This document shows positions 24,899 through 33,961 of a stretch of DNA of 64,000 bases, piece by piece; the first letter of the stretch is position 1, and every line of letters starts with the position of its first letter. Origin of the DNA: CAZLAK01 sp964557545 (GTDB lineage: Bacteria; Bacillota; Desulfotomaculia; Desulfotomaculales; Pelotomaculaceae). The translations under genes and the position numbers were made by a program. The notes beneath the pieces are model-generated. The model saw nothing but the letters and a program-made list of their open reading frames with translations. It was not told where the DNA came from and did no database searches. The stretch is taken from contig CAZLAK010000001.1 of NCBI GenBank assembly GCA_964557545.1, positions 54,170 to 118,169 on the forward strand, given 5' to 3'.

Positions 24899-26095
24899 AT
24901 GGGTAGAAGGGTGGCTTTAGAAGCTTCTCAGGCTGTGGCGGAAGCCGTAAAGATGGTGGATTGTGATTGTGCTACTGCGTATCCAATTACTCCGCAAACC
25001 CACATTCCTGAGACAATAGCTGAAATGGTTGCTAATGGTGAGCTGAATGCAGCCTGTATGACAGTTGAATCTGAACACTCGGCGATGAGTGCCTGCTTGG
25101 GAGCTGCGGCAGCAGGTTGCCGCACGTTTACTGCAACTGCAGGACAGGGTCTTGAGTACATGCTCGAAGCCGTGTGGATCGCCGCTTCCCACCGCTATCC
25201 CATAGTTATGGCCGTCTGCAACAGGGCTCTGTCGGCGCCTCTAAGTGTGTGGGGTGACCACTCCGATGTGATGTCGGCCCGCGATGTCGGCTGGATCCAG
25301 GTTTTCGTCAATAACGCCCAAGAGGCTTTTGACCTTGTGGTCTGGGCTTTCCGCTGCGGTGAAGATCCCAGGGTGCTTTTGCCCGTAATGGTTAACCTGG
25401 ATGGATTTACTTTGTCTCACGTGACCGAGCCCATTGACCTGCCCGACGAAGAAGAAGTAAGGGCATTTTTGCCGCCCTTAAAACACCCCTACGCCTTGCA
25501 TCCGGACAACCCGACTACTCACGGTGCTTTTGGTTTGCCGATTATTTACTCTGAGATGAGGCTGGCTCAGGAAATCAATTTAAGGAAATCGAAGGATGTA
25601 ATCATTGAAACATTAAAAGAATTTGGCGATAAGTTTGGCCGCTACTACCATCCAGTAGAAAAATACAAGGCCGACGGTAAGAAAACATTATTGTTAACCA
25701 TGGGTTCCTACACAGAAACGGCAAAAATCGTCATTGACGAATTAGAAGAGGCAGGGGAGTCTGTAGGACTGGTTTACCTGCGCCTGTGGAGGCCGTTCCC
25801 CTTCCAGGAGCTGTACGAGGCAGTAAAAGATGCCGAGACACTAATTGTGCTTGATAGGAGTATATCCTACGGCGGGCCGGGTGGTCCGGTAGCCTCGGAA
25901 GTTAAAGCAGCTCTGTACGACAAGGCAGTCAAGCCCAAAGTGGTAAGCTTTGTGGGCGGGCTTGGCGGCAGGGACGTTTCCACTAAGGAATTTAAGCAAA
26001 TGATTATGAGGGGCAGAGAAGTTGCCGCCAAAGGTTCGGAAGAGCTTTACGAGACGATCGGCATCAGAGGCAAAGTATCTGGGATAAGGGGGTAA
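24899..26095 (+). CDS. porA: Pyruvate:ferredoxin oxidoreductase, alpha subunit
   Basis: A 398-residue chain carrying the pyrimidine-binding half of the thiamine pyrophosphate site. Seen: CATAYPITPQTHIPETIAE and VESEHSAMSACLGAAAAGCR, then FTATAGQGLEYMLE near residue 80, and a C-terminal transketolase-like domain with LIVLDRSISYGGPGGPV. Starts at ATG 24899 with GGAGGAGGAG just upstream inside porD. porB begins four bases after its stop. Confidence 0.96.
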   Translation: MGRRVALEASQAVAEAVKMVDCDCATAYPITPQTHIPETIAEMVANGELNAACMTVESEHSAMSACLGAAAAGCRTFTATAGQGLEYMLEAVWIAASHRYPIVMAVCNRALSAPLSVWGDHSDVMSARDVGWIQVFVNNAQEAFDLVVWAFRCGEDPRVLLPVMVNLDGFTLSHVTEPIDLPDEEEVRAFLPPLKHPYALHPDNPTTHGAFGLPIIYSEMRLAQEINLRKSKDVIIETLKEFGDKFGRYYHPVEKYKADGKKTLLLTMGSYTETAKIVIDELEEAGESVGLVYLRLWRPFPFQELYEAVKDAETLIVLDRSISYGGPGGPVASEVKAALYDKAVKPKVVSFVGGLGGRDVSTKEFKQMIMRGREVAAKGSEELYETIGIRGKVSGIRG

Positions 26096-26099
26096 AAAA

Positions 26100-27029
26100 A
26101 TGGCAGAGAGTACTTTGAAATTCGGAAAAAACGAAGTACTTGTTGACGAATTACTGGCGCCGGGGCATAACTTCTGCGCCGGTTGTGGTGAAGTATTAGC
26201 CATCAGGCTGGCCATGAAGGCCTTAGGTAGAGATTGTATTTGTGTTATGGCCACGGGCTGTAACGAAGTGACTACGACGCCATATCCCTTTACTTCTTGG
26301 AGGGTGCCCTGGATTCACACACTTTTCCAAAATGTAGGGGCTGTGCTTTCAGGAGTGGCAGAAGGCCTCAATAAATTAATGGAAAAGGGCAAGATTCCCG
26401 AGAAGAAGATTACCGTTGTTGGTATGGGCGGTGACGGCGCTACCGTAGACATTGGTTTTCAGGCTCTGTCTGGCGCCATGGAGCGGGGTCATGACTTTGT
26501 ATATCTCTGCTGGGACAACGAAGCTTATATGAACACCGGTATCCAGCGTTCGGCTTCAACCCCCTACGGGGCTACAACAACAACTGCTCCTGCAGGTAAA
26601 ATAAGCATTGGCGAAACTCAACACAAGAAAGACATGGTAGCTATAGCCGTGGCGCACGGTGTGCCTTATGCGGCAACTGCCTGTATCAGCCATCCGTTTG
26701 ATTTAATTAATAAAGTGAAAAAAGCGGCTGAAAAGAAAGGGCCCGCTTACGTCCACATTTATGCCCCGTGCCCCACTGGCTGGCGCCACCCGAGTGACAT
26801 GACTATAGAGATGGGGCGTTTGGCGGTAGAAACAGGCTACTTCCCGCTCTACGAAGTAGAAGACGGTAAGTACAGGTTTACGGTAGCTCCTACTAAGTTA
26901 AAGCCCGTAGAAGAGTTTATCAAGCCCCAAGGGCGCTTCCGTCACTTAAAGGAAGATGATATTAAAGTTATTCAGGAATGGGTTAACCAAAACATTGAGA
27001 GGCTTAAAAAATTAGAGGCTTTTGAATAA
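26100..27029 (+). CDS. porB: Pyruvate:ferredoxin oxidoreductase, beta subunit
   Basis: A 309-residue chain with the thiamine diphosphate motif VGMGGDGATVDIGFQ ending in the DNEAYMNTGIQRS region, and cysteines for the proximal [4Fe-4S] cluster in FCAGCGEVL and later in ATGCNE and YAPCPTGW. It completes conversion of pyruvate to acetyl-CoA, the last oxidation in the propionate route encoded here. A strong rho-independent terminator follows the stop. Confidence 0.96.
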   Translation: MAESTLKFGKNEVLVDELLAPGHNFCAGCGEVLAIRLAMKALGRDCICVMATGCNEVTTTPYPFTSWRVPWIHTLFQNVGAVLSGVAEGLNKLMEKGKIPEKKITVVGMGGDGATVDIGFQALSGAMERGHDFVYLCWDNEAYMNTGIQRSASTPYGATTTTAPAGKISIGETQHKKDMVAIAVAHGVPYAATACISHPFDLINKVKKAAEKKGPAYVHIYAPCPTGWRHPSDMTIEMGRLAVETGYFPLYEVEDGKYRFTVAPTKLKPVEEFIKPQGRFRHLKEDDIKVIQEWVNQNIERLKKLEAFE

Positions 27030-27048
27030 AAAGTAACATTTTGTCTGA

Positions 27049-27084
27049 CCCTACTCTTGGTGAAACCGGGAGTAGGGTTTTTTT
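27049..27084 (+). terminator. Terminator at the end of the por operon
   Basis: CCCTACTC / GAGTAGGG, an 8-bp perfect stem, followed at once by seven T residues. A clear rho-independent terminator 20 bases after porB. Confidence 0.93.
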
Positions 27085-27117
27085 ATTTAATTAAATTTAC
27101 CGGCAGGTGTGTAACTG

Positions 27118-27807
27118 TTGCGTTATATCGCTTCCAGATTAACAAAATTACTCTTAATAGGGGCTGCACCGGTCCAAAAAATCCTTACGGGCAGCAGCGG
27201 CATAACTCATATTTTCTGTACAAGACAAGCCTTATATATTTTATCTTCTGACGGAAAAAAAGAAGAGGCAGAAATTTTAAGATGCTATCAACGTGATATA
27301 GAAAGAGGGGTTCTTTGGGCAGACAAATACTGGAAAAACTTTTTTCATTACTACGATCCGCTTAAAAAACGCGGCATAGGCATATTGCCGGGTGCGTGTA
27401 CGGAATGTAAGTACTACTTAGATAAAGCTTACAGCAGTTATAGAAACGGGAGTAAAAATAAAACGTTTTTTTACCTTGGAGTGTCTGCTCATATTGTTCA
27501 GGATGTTTGCGTTCCTCACCATGCCAGGAGCATTGCCTTCAGCCGGCATGCGTTATATGAAAAGTGGGTTGAAAGTAATTACCATTTATTTAAAACCGAT
27601 AAAGACGGTATTTACCTGCCGGTTAAGGACCCGGCATTTTATGTGGAATATAACGCCATAATATCCCGGGATTATCTGCCCCTTGTCATTGAAAAATCGG
27701 CATCGGCTTTCAAATTTGCCACTTCAATTTTACTGCCGCTTGCTCAGAGATCAACAGCCGGTTTTTTTTCGGCCTTTCTAGAATCGGTGACTGAAACAAA
27801 GTGTTAA
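27118..27807 (+). CDS. Zinc-dependent phospholipase C-like protein (S1/P1 fold)
   Basis: A 229-residue protein resembling the bacterial zinc-dependent phospholipase C/S1-P1 nuclease fold. Metal-binding style motifs: THIFCTRQALYIL near the start, a mid-chain HIVQDVCVPHHARS and HALYEKWVESNYHLF. The HxxQD...PHH pattern is what one sees in this family. The N-terminal 20 residues are hydrophobic and basic but not a clean signal peptide. TTG start with a weak CAGGTG site, so the start is uncertain. The substrate is unknown. It stands alone after the por terminator. Confidence 0.65.
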   Translation: MRYIASRLTKLLLIGAAPVQKILTGSSGITHIFCTRQALYILSSDGKKEEAEILRCYQRDIERGVLWADKYWKNFFHYYDPLKKRGIGILPGACTECKYYLDKAYSSYRNGSKNKTFFYLGVSAHIVQDVCVPHHARSIAFSRHALYEKWVESNYHLFKTDKDGIYLPVKDPAFYVEYNAIISRDYLPLVIEKSASAFKFATSILLPLAQRSTAGFFSAFLESVTETKC

Positions 27808-27896
27808 TGAAGAACGGTTCAAATATTAAATTTCGAAGTTCCCATAATTAATATTATGTTAACAAAGTTCTAGTGCTAGCATTGCCCATTATTCAT

Positions 27897-28721
27897 TTAT
27901 TCATTAAGGTCATTACCTTCAGTATCTTTATCTTTATTATTTTTAATATCACTTTTTCTTTTGAAATCTAATACCTTACCCATTTTTGATGATTCAAAGC
28001 TCTCTGGTGAAATGTGTTCTATTTCTGGAAAATAATATTTTATCTGTTCCATAATGTTTTTAGCAATTTGATGAATTTCTTTGCCGTTGTACTCAATAGC
28101 TAAATTGATGGCTAAACCAAATAATAACATTTCATCGTGGGAAAGATTTAATTCATAGTCGTTCAGTGGCAATTCATTTATTTTTGCAATAGCCATTATA
28201 CAAACGCCTGTTGATAAAGTATAAACTTCATTGGTTACCTTACCGTTTATTAATTCCTGATATTTCTTATTAATAACACAAAATAATGATTCCAGAAGTG
28301 TTTGAACTTTTTCTGGTGTAATTTTTATATTAAAAAGAGGTGAAAACACATAACTATCCGGACCAGTTCTTAAAATAACCTCCCCCCTACTGCCAATTAA
28401 GCATACTAACTTACTGTCATGTACTTCAATTTCAAGCATTGTATTATTTATATAAATATAACTTAAAAAACTATTGCGTATAAAGCTTTGAAATTTACTA
28501 TCTTTTGTATTGCCAATCGAGTACTTCTGTTTAAAATAGTGCAAGTATTCAGTGATATCTGTTTCAATATCTATATTATCGATACGTAATACTCTAGTTT
28601 CTATTAAATAATCTTCAAAATAATGCTCTATAAGTACATATTCGCCAATATATTCTTCAAGAATTTCAACTATTTCTTCTACATTAAAAAATATTTGACT
28701 TGTTACTAAACTGTATTCCAA
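27897..28721 (-). CDS. Uncharacterised protein in an AT-rich two-gene unit
   Basis: A 274-residue acidic soluble protein that I do not recognise. No signal peptide or membrane segment. The last 35 residues are a charged, probably disordered Lys/Asp/Glu tail. The gene is markedly more AT-rich than its neighbours, with codons such as ATA and AAA common, which suggests a different origin or relaxed selection. It follows another unknown gene after 52 bases with the same orientation and base composition, and the two are probably one transcription unit. A ribosome site (AAGAAAGGTG) precedes the ATG. Confidence 0.75.
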   Translation of the reverse strand: MEYSLVTSQIFFNVEEIVEILEEYIGEYVLIEHYFEDYLIETRVLRIDNIDIETDITEYLHYFKQKYSIGNTKDSKFQSFIRNSFLSYIYINNTMLEIEVHDSKLVCLIGSRGEVILRTGPDSYVFSPLFNIKITPEKVQTLLESLFCVINKKYQELINGKVTNEVYTLSTGVCIMAIAKINELPLNDYELNLSHDEMLLFGLAINLAIEYNGKEIHQIAKNIMEQIKYYFPEIEHISPESFESSKMGKVLDFKRKSDIKNNKDKDTEGNDLNE

Positions 28722-28773
28722 TATTTTTACACCTTTCTTATAAACATTTAAAGATGTAGTTGTTATTATTAAC

Positions 28774-29358
28774 TTATTTTATTTGCTTTATATAATTTTT
28801 TTGTTCCTGAAGAATTTTTTCGTACTGGCTATTAATATGAGAAGCAAACCTAACCCATTCTTCGTAAAATCCAGGCTGTTTTTCAGGATCGATTTTTACT
28901 TGGGTGCCAAGTCTTTTTTCAAGCGCTTTAACAGATTCTTTAAGCTGCAAAGAAAAATTTTCCTTAAATTGAAGGTATGCTTGAGAAATAGTCTGTTCAT
29001 AGTAACTAAAAAGGTGATCTAGCTGCTTAAAAACTTCTCTTAGTGCGTTTTTATTTTTTTTGATTGCAAAAAGTCCATCTTTTACCTTTTCGTTAAATTC
29101 TGAAATTGATTTATCGAAAGGTAAGTGAAGGTTTTGCAAAAGAGATTCCTGAATACCCTCGATAATATAATTCCTGTATTTTTCAGGATATTTATTAACT
29201 TCTTTTAAAATATCTATGTTTTTATCCCGCAGAAATAGAGCGCCAATAGACTTGCCTTTGGGTATGTATTCCATTTTATCGATTTCTTCTTGAGGTATTT
29301 CTTTTATCTTATTAACTTTTTCCATGGCTATTTCGTAAGCTGTTTTAATTTTATCCAA
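28774..29358 (-). CDS. Uncharacterised helical protein, first of the AT-rich pair
   Basis: A 194-residue protein predicted by eye to be almost wholly helical and Lys/Glu-rich, with heptad-like stretches in the second half (EVFKQLDHLFSYYEQTISQA, FSLQLKESVKALEKRLG) that could be coiled coil. The N terminus (KTAYEIAMEKVNKIKEI) resembles an uncharacterised conserved bacterial family with the same opening, but I cannot name a function. GGGGGG-like ribosome site upstream of ATG 29358. It may bind the product of the following gene. Confidence 0.75.
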   Translation of the reverse strand: MDKIKTAYEIAMEKVNKIKEIPQEEIDKMEYIPKGKSIGALFLRDKNIDILKEVNKYPEKYRNYIIEGIQESLLQNLHLPFDKSISEFNEKVKDGLFAIKKNKNALREVFKQLDHLFSYYEQTISQAYLQFKENFSLQLKESVKALEKRLGTQVKIDPEKQPGFYEEWVRFASHINSQYEKILQEQKNYIKQIK

Positions 29359-29458
29359 TTAAATACCCCCCAGTTTTTATATTTAGTAAAAATTATAAAT
29401 ACAAAAAAATTGCAGGTCAAATACCGCCGGTATGATTATGACTAAAAAGGACAGGAAA

Positions 29459-29479
29459 AAGGCGGCTTTGCGCCGCCTT
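29459..29479 (-). terminator. Terminator of the aor gene
   Basis: AAGGCGGC / GCCGCCTT around a 5-base loop, followed on the minus strand by TTTTTCC. The stem includes the aor stop codon. Confidence 0.85.
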
Positions 29480-31235
29480 AAATTTGGTCAGGGACCATAC
29501 CTTCGGCGTCCCACCCGCGTAATCTGTAATACTCGTACAGCATGAATTCAAAGTTTTCTTTAGGTAAAACATCACCGTTTTCTAAAGGCTCTTTAAAGAA
29601 GCGTTCCGGCAAATAATCATCTTCTTTAGTTAAGCCTTGCATAATATTAAACTTCCGTGTAGCGTTAATGATTTTTTTGGCTATCAATTTTAATTTGTCT
29701 TCTGTAATATTAAGGCCAGTTGTTGCATTAACAATGGTTACAAGGTCGTCCCAAAGGATTAGATCGCGGTAGAAACGGCAGAGAATAAGGGCGTCATAAA
29801 GGGCCAGCCTGTCTTCATAATCAATTACAAGTTCTGCCTTGCCAAATGTGGTCTTTTTATCAATTATACCAGCAAGTTCAGGTTTATAGAAAGTCGATCT
29901 CAGGTGGCAAGCACCGCGGGGAGAGGTGGCGTAGGACAGGCCCATACCGTGAAGCAAGCGTGGATCGTAACCTGCGGGCTCCAAACCTTTTACGTGAATA
30001 GCAATGTCTGCAAGGCCAAATTTCTCAGCACACGTCTTAATTCCTTCTGCCAGAATGTCCCCGATTCCTTCTCTAGCTGCGATTTTATTAATGAGCTCGG
30101 CAACAGCAATAGCATCACCGTAATCTATTTTTAAGTCTATTACTCCTGCTTTTGCTGCTTCTATAGCAAATGCGACCACGTTACCTGTACTGATAGTATC
30201 AATACCGAGCCTGTCGCAGAGGTCGTTTAAAAAGAGAACCTCCGCTAAGTCTTTAATGCAGCAAAGGCCGCCAAAGGAATAAATTGTTTCATATTCAGGG
30301 CCTTCAACCACTAATCCTTCATGCCTGCCGGAAGTAACCCGGGTAAGGTTGCCGCATAGCATTATGCAAGGCGGGCAAGCTCTGGGCTTAACTTCAAAAT
30401 TATTGATTAGATATTCACCGGAAAGCGTTTCCCAACCTTCTAAGTGCCCCTTTGACCAATATTTGGTAGGAAAGCCGTTAACCGTGTTCATAAGAGATAC
30501 TAATTGGGGGGTTCCGTATTTACGGTAACCGAGGACCCCTGGATTATCTTTCCCTTTTTTGATTAATTCCTTGACGTATTCATTTAAGTTTTTGGGATCT
30601 CCTGTTTCACAGTTAGCATTTCCGTGGAAAACAATTGCTTTTACTTTCTTGGATCCCATTACAGCGCCAAGCCCAGTTCGTCCTAACGAACGCCAGTAGT
30701 TATTTTCGATGCAGGCAAAACGTACTAATTTCTCACCTGCAGGGCCAATCACTGCTGCCTGAGCACCTTTAACGCCAACCTTTTTTAAGGCCTGATCTTC
30801 TGCTTGGTAGCAGTCTTGCCCCCACAGAGTCGTTGCATCGTGAAAGGCGACTCCTTTATCGCTAATTTCTAACAGTACGGGTTTATCAGAACAGCCTTTG
30901 ATTACTATAGCATCGTAACCGGTTTTCTTCATAGCTCCGGCAATTTTTCCGCCAGAATAAGATTCGCCATAAAAACCGGTTTGTGGCGATTTGGCATAGG
31001 CGCCAATTCGGTTAGAACCTGGCACAGATGTGCCCGTTATGGGGCCAACTGTGAAAATGAGGCAATTATTAGGGGAAAGAGGGTCTGTTTTTGGAGGAAT
31101 ATTTTTCAACATTAAGTAAGTTCCAAGCCCTTTACCTCCCAAGTAATTAGCGTAAACTTCATGATCAATTTTTTCTGCCTGCCAAGTTTTTGACGACAGA
31201 TCAACGTTAAGGATTTGACCGAAGAAGCCCTTCAT
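29478..31235 (-). CDS. aor: Aldehyde:ferredoxin oxidoreductase (tungsten-dependent family)
   Basis: A 585-residue AOR. The N-terminal domain opens GFFGQILNVDLSSKTW and contains the pterin-binding stretch GGKGLGTYLMLKNIPP; the [4Fe-4S] cluster ligands are in ACPPCIMLCGN with a distant Cys in ALILCRF. Such enzymes reversibly oxidise aldehydes to acids with ferredoxin, using a tungsten bis-pterin cofactor, and could detoxify aldehydes or reduce acids with ferredoxin produced by Por. ATG start at 31235. It is a single gene with its own terminator. Confidence 0.93.
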   Translation of the reverse strand: MKGFFGQILNVDLSSKTWQAEKIDHEVYANYLGGKGLGTYLMLKNIPPKTDPLSPNNCLIFTVGPITGTSVPGSNRIGAYAKSPQTGFYGESYSGGKIAGAMKKTGYDAIVIKGCSDKPVLLEISDKGVAFHDATTLWGQDCYQAEDQALKKVGVKGAQAAVIGPAGEKLVRFACIENNYWRSLGRTGLGAVMGSKKVKAIVFHGNANCETGDPKNLNEYVKELIKKGKDNPGVLGYRKYGTPQLVSLMNTVNGFPTKYWSKGHLEGWETLSGEYLINNFEVKPRACPPCIMLCGNLTRVTSGRHEGLVVEGPEYETIYSFGGLCCIKDLAEVLFLNDLCDRLGIDTISTGNVVAFAIEAAKAGVIDLKIDYGDAIAVAELINKIAAREGIGDILAEGIKTCAEKFGLADIAIHVKGLEPAGYDPRLLHGMGLSYATSPRGACHLRSTFYKPELAGIIDKKTTFGKAELVIDYEDRLALYDALILCRFYRDLILWDDLVTIVNATTGLNITEDKLKLIAKKIINATRKFNIMQGLTKEDDYLPERFFKEPLENGDVLPKENFEFMLYEYYRLRGWDAEGMVPDQI

Positions 31236-31382
31236 GTTTGCCCGTCCCCTTTTTAAGAAATTAATAATGTTTTTAAAAATGAAATTCGCTATTTTAATTT
31301 TTTATCCTTTAGGAAGAGTATCAAAATAAAATAGTTGAATTATTAAAAAAATTATGTATACAATACACAAATATTTGTTATT

Positions 31383-32231
31383 TTAAATCTCGTGGTTCTT
31401 GTGAAAAGTCTGGCATAATTCATTTCCCTTGTTATTTACCAAGCCTTTTATGCAAAATCCCAAACAGAGGAAAACAATGGATATAATTATAATACTTCCT
31501 CCTGCCGCCAAGTCTAAATAGAATGAAATAAATAAGCCGGAGATGACAGATGACAGGCTAAGCGCAATGGAAAGGAATAATGCACCTCTAAGGCTTTTAG
31601 CCAGGTGGAGAGCTGTGGCTACGGGTATGACCATTAGCGATGAAACCAGCAGAATGCCTACAGTGCGCATGGCTACAGCAATCGTTAAAGAAGTCAGCAA
31701 AGTGAAAGAAATGCTAATTTTTTTCACGGCTACCCCGCTGGCTTTTGCTGTATCTTCGTCGATGGAGATAAGACACAGTTCTTTATATATTAAAAATATA
31801 AAGGTTATTACTATAAAGCCGGCAGTAGCCACTAATAAAAAGTCGGAATCGCTTTGAACGACGATGCTGCCAAATAGGAAGTTAAATACGTTAGCATTAA
31901 ATCCTTTTCTATAGCTTAAAAGTACTGCGCCAAGAGCAAGCCCAAGGGATAGTATTATGGCAACGGCTAAGTCTGAATAATCACTGTATTTTTCACGCAA
32001 CTTTTCAATAAATAACGCGGCAGCCGCCGAAAAAACAAATGCCGATATTACCGGGTTAACTCCTGCCATCAACCCTGCAGCTACACCGGCCAAAGATATA
32101 TGGGCCAGGGCGTCCCCTATTAATGACATCCTGCGAATTACAATAAATAGACCTGTAGCAGGACAAATTATGCCGACTATTGATCCTACTAGAAATGCTT
32201 TTTTCATGTATGAGTATGCAAATATGTCCAA
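31383..32231 (-). CDS. znuB: Zinc/manganese ABC transporter, permease subunit
   Basis: A 282-residue ABC-3 family permease with seven or eight hydrophobic helices (for example FLVGSIVGIICPATGLFIVI, GILLVSSLMVIPVATALHL). Last gene of the Fur-family repressor/transporter operon. I prefer TTG 32231, nine bases after AAGAGGTGG; an in-frame GTG at 32243 overlaps that ribosome site and would add four residues. Imports a divalent metal, most likely zinc judging by the repressor and operator. Confidence 0.9.
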   Translation of the reverse strand: MDIFAYSYMKKAFLVGSIVGIICPATGLFIVIRRMSLIGDALAHISLAGVAAGLMAGVNPVISAFVFSAAAALFIEKLREKYSDYSDLAVAIILSLGLALGAVLLSYRKGFNANVFNFLFGSIVVQSDSDFLLVATAGFIVITFIFLIYKELCLISIDEDTAKASGVAVKKISISFTLLTSLTIAVAMRTVGILLVSSLMVIPVATALHLAKSLRGALFLSIALSLSSVISGLFISFYLDLAAGGSIIIISIVFLCLGFCIKGLVNNKGNELCQTFHKNHEI

Positions 32232-32246
32232 AGTGAAGTCCACCTC

Positions 32247-32993
32247 TTAAACTGGCCAAAATCTGCTGGCACAGAAAGGAATACCTTTATTTTCCCCATT
32301 TACATTCTCCGTATAGTGGCACGTACAAGTACAGGCCTTTTTGTTTAGGCAAACCTGCCGGCTAATTAATGAAGCGATTTCATCCAATTCATGTGTCACG
32401 ATTATGGTTGTAAGGTTGCGTTCTTGTACCAGGTCTTTAAGAAGGTTATAAAGATTTGCGCGGGACATTAAATCTAAACCATTGGTAGGCTCATCCAAGA
32501 TGAGTAATTTTGGTTCCCTGATCAGGGCTCTGGCAATGTAAACACGCTGTTGCTGGCCGCCGGAAAGTGAGCTAACAAGTTCTCTGCGCTGGTTAACTAG
32601 TCCCACCCTATCCAGGGCGGCGAGCACCCTCTGTCGTACACCCCGTCCTAGTGGACGGAAAAGGTTTTGGCCGGTTACTAACCCCAGAGCAACTGCTTCT
32701 TCTACCGTAACTGGAATTGACTTGCTAGACAGATATGCTTTTTGAGGTACGTAACTAATTTTACTGTATTCCCTAAATTTTTCCCTCTCCACGCCGAAAA
32801 GAAAAACCTGTCCGTGAGAAGGATTGAGCAGGCCGGCTATGATCTTCAAAAGAGTGCTTTTGCCGGCTCCATTTGGACCAGTGATTCCTACTGTTTCTCC
32901 TTTAACAATAGAAAGGGAAATGTTTTCTAATACGGGGTGGCACCCGTAACTAAAGGTAATATTTTTTAATTCAACAATGCACTCATAATCCAT
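32247..32993 (-). CDS. znuC: Zinc/manganese ABC transporter, ATP-binding subunit
   Basis: A 248-residue ATPase: Walker A GITGPNGAGKST, ABC signature SSLSGGQQQRV and Walker B LLILDEPTNGLD followed by the switch His in TIIVTHEL. The last 30 residues are Cys/His-rich (KKACTCTCHYTEN), a possible regulatory metal site not general to the family. Overlaps the end of znuA by 11 bases, showing coupled translation. Confidence 0.93.
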   Translation of the reverse strand: MDYECIVELKNITFSYGCHPVLENISLSIVKGETVGITGPNGAGKSTLLKIIAGLLNPSHGQVFLFGVEREKFREYSKISYVPQKAYLSSKSIPVTVEEAVALGLVTGQNLFRPLGRGVRQRVLAALDRVGLVNQRRELVSSLSGGQQQRVYIARALIREPKLLILDEPTNGLDLMSRANLYNLLKDLVQERNLTTIIVTHELDEIASLISRQVCLNKKACTCTCHYTENVNGENKGIPFCASRFWPV

Positions 32994-33948
32994 TTTTTAC
33001 ACCCAGGGCCGTTTTTAGAGCTTGCAGGTTTTCCCTCATAACAGAAAGATAATTTTTACCCGCTGCAATTTCGTCTCTGGTAAGGTTGCCGAGGGGGTTT
33101 AATACAAGGATCTTGGCACCCGTTTCGGCTGCAATTATTTCAGAAACTTTTGGACTGACAGTAGTTTCAATAAAGATGTATTCTATTTTTTCCTTGCGGA
33201 TGGTATCAATAACTTCGGCCATCCTTCCCGGAGAAGGCTCTGTTTCCGGTGAGATGCCTCTTAGGGGTATCTGGTTTAGTCCGTAGCGGTGCGCGAGGTA
33301 GCCGAAAGCGGCGTGAGAAGTCACAAATGATCTCTTAGGCGGTGAGCTTAGAGCTTCACAGTATTCATTATGAAGTTGCAGTAGTTCTTCTTTATACCTC
33401 GCGGCATTGATTTCGTAGTACTCCCTTCTTTCCGGGTCGGCTGCACAAAGGCCTTCTTTGATGTTTTCTACCACCTGAACAGCGCGCAAGGGATCGAGCC
33501 ATATATGCGGGTCTGTGCGTGATGCGCTGGTACGATCTGGCTGTAGATTGCTGCCGTCTATGCTGAGCAGTTCAATACCTTTGCTGCCGTCAACAACGAT
33601 TGCCCCGCGTTCTTTTAGTGTTTTGGCAACCTGATGGGCCCAGCTTTCCATCCCTGCACCGCAGTAGATAAAAACCCCGCCACTCTCTACGGAAGCTATA
33701 TCTTTGGGTGAAGGTTCATATTCGTGCGGTTCAACACCGGGTGGTACCATATTGGTAACTGACACCCTTTCTCTGCCTACATTACGTGCAAAGTCATAAA
33801 GCGGGTAAATGGTCGTGTAAACTTTTAATTGCTTTTTTATTTCGCCCGTTTTTAACGGTTCTTCTTTAACGCGGGCAGTACAACCACTATCCAAACTAAC
33901 AAGAGCTATTGCTAAGATAATAATTACAACAGCAGATAGTCTTTTCAT
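32983..33948 (-). CDS. znuA: Zinc/manganese-binding lipoprotein of the ABC transporter
   Basis: A 321-residue cluster A-I metal-binding protein. Signal peptide with lipobox LDSGC, so it is a lipoprotein. Metal ligands fit the family: His in PPGVEPHEYEPSP, His in TDPHIWLDP, His in VTSHAAFGYLAHRYG and an acidic residue in IFIETTVSP. The His-rich loop seen in many ZnuA proteins is absent, so manganese cannot be excluded. Start ATG 33948 follows AGAGGGTGAGAGGG; an in-frame GTG lies three codons upstream. Confidence 0.92.
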   Translation of the reverse strand: MKRLSAVVIIILAIALVSLDSGCTARVKEEPLKTGEIKKQLKVYTTIYPLYDFARNVGRERVSVTNMVPPGVEPHEYEPSPKDIASVESGGVFIYCGAGMESWAHQVAKTLKERGAIVVDGSKGIELLSIDGSNLQPDRTSASRTDPHIWLDPLRAVQVVENIKEGLCAADPERREYYEINAARYKEELLQLHNEYCEALSSPPKRSFVTSHAAFGYLAHRYGLNQIPLRGISPETEPSPGRMAEVIDTIRKEKIEYIFIETTVSPKVSEIIAAETGAKILVLNPLGNLTRDEIAAGKNYLSVMRENLQALKTALGVKNGL

Positions 33949-33961
33949 CCCTCTCACCCTC

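Noticed and set aside
27057..27251. Short plus-strand ORF overlapping the por terminator
   Set aside because: It starts inside the terminator hairpin and lies out of frame with the phospholipase gene.
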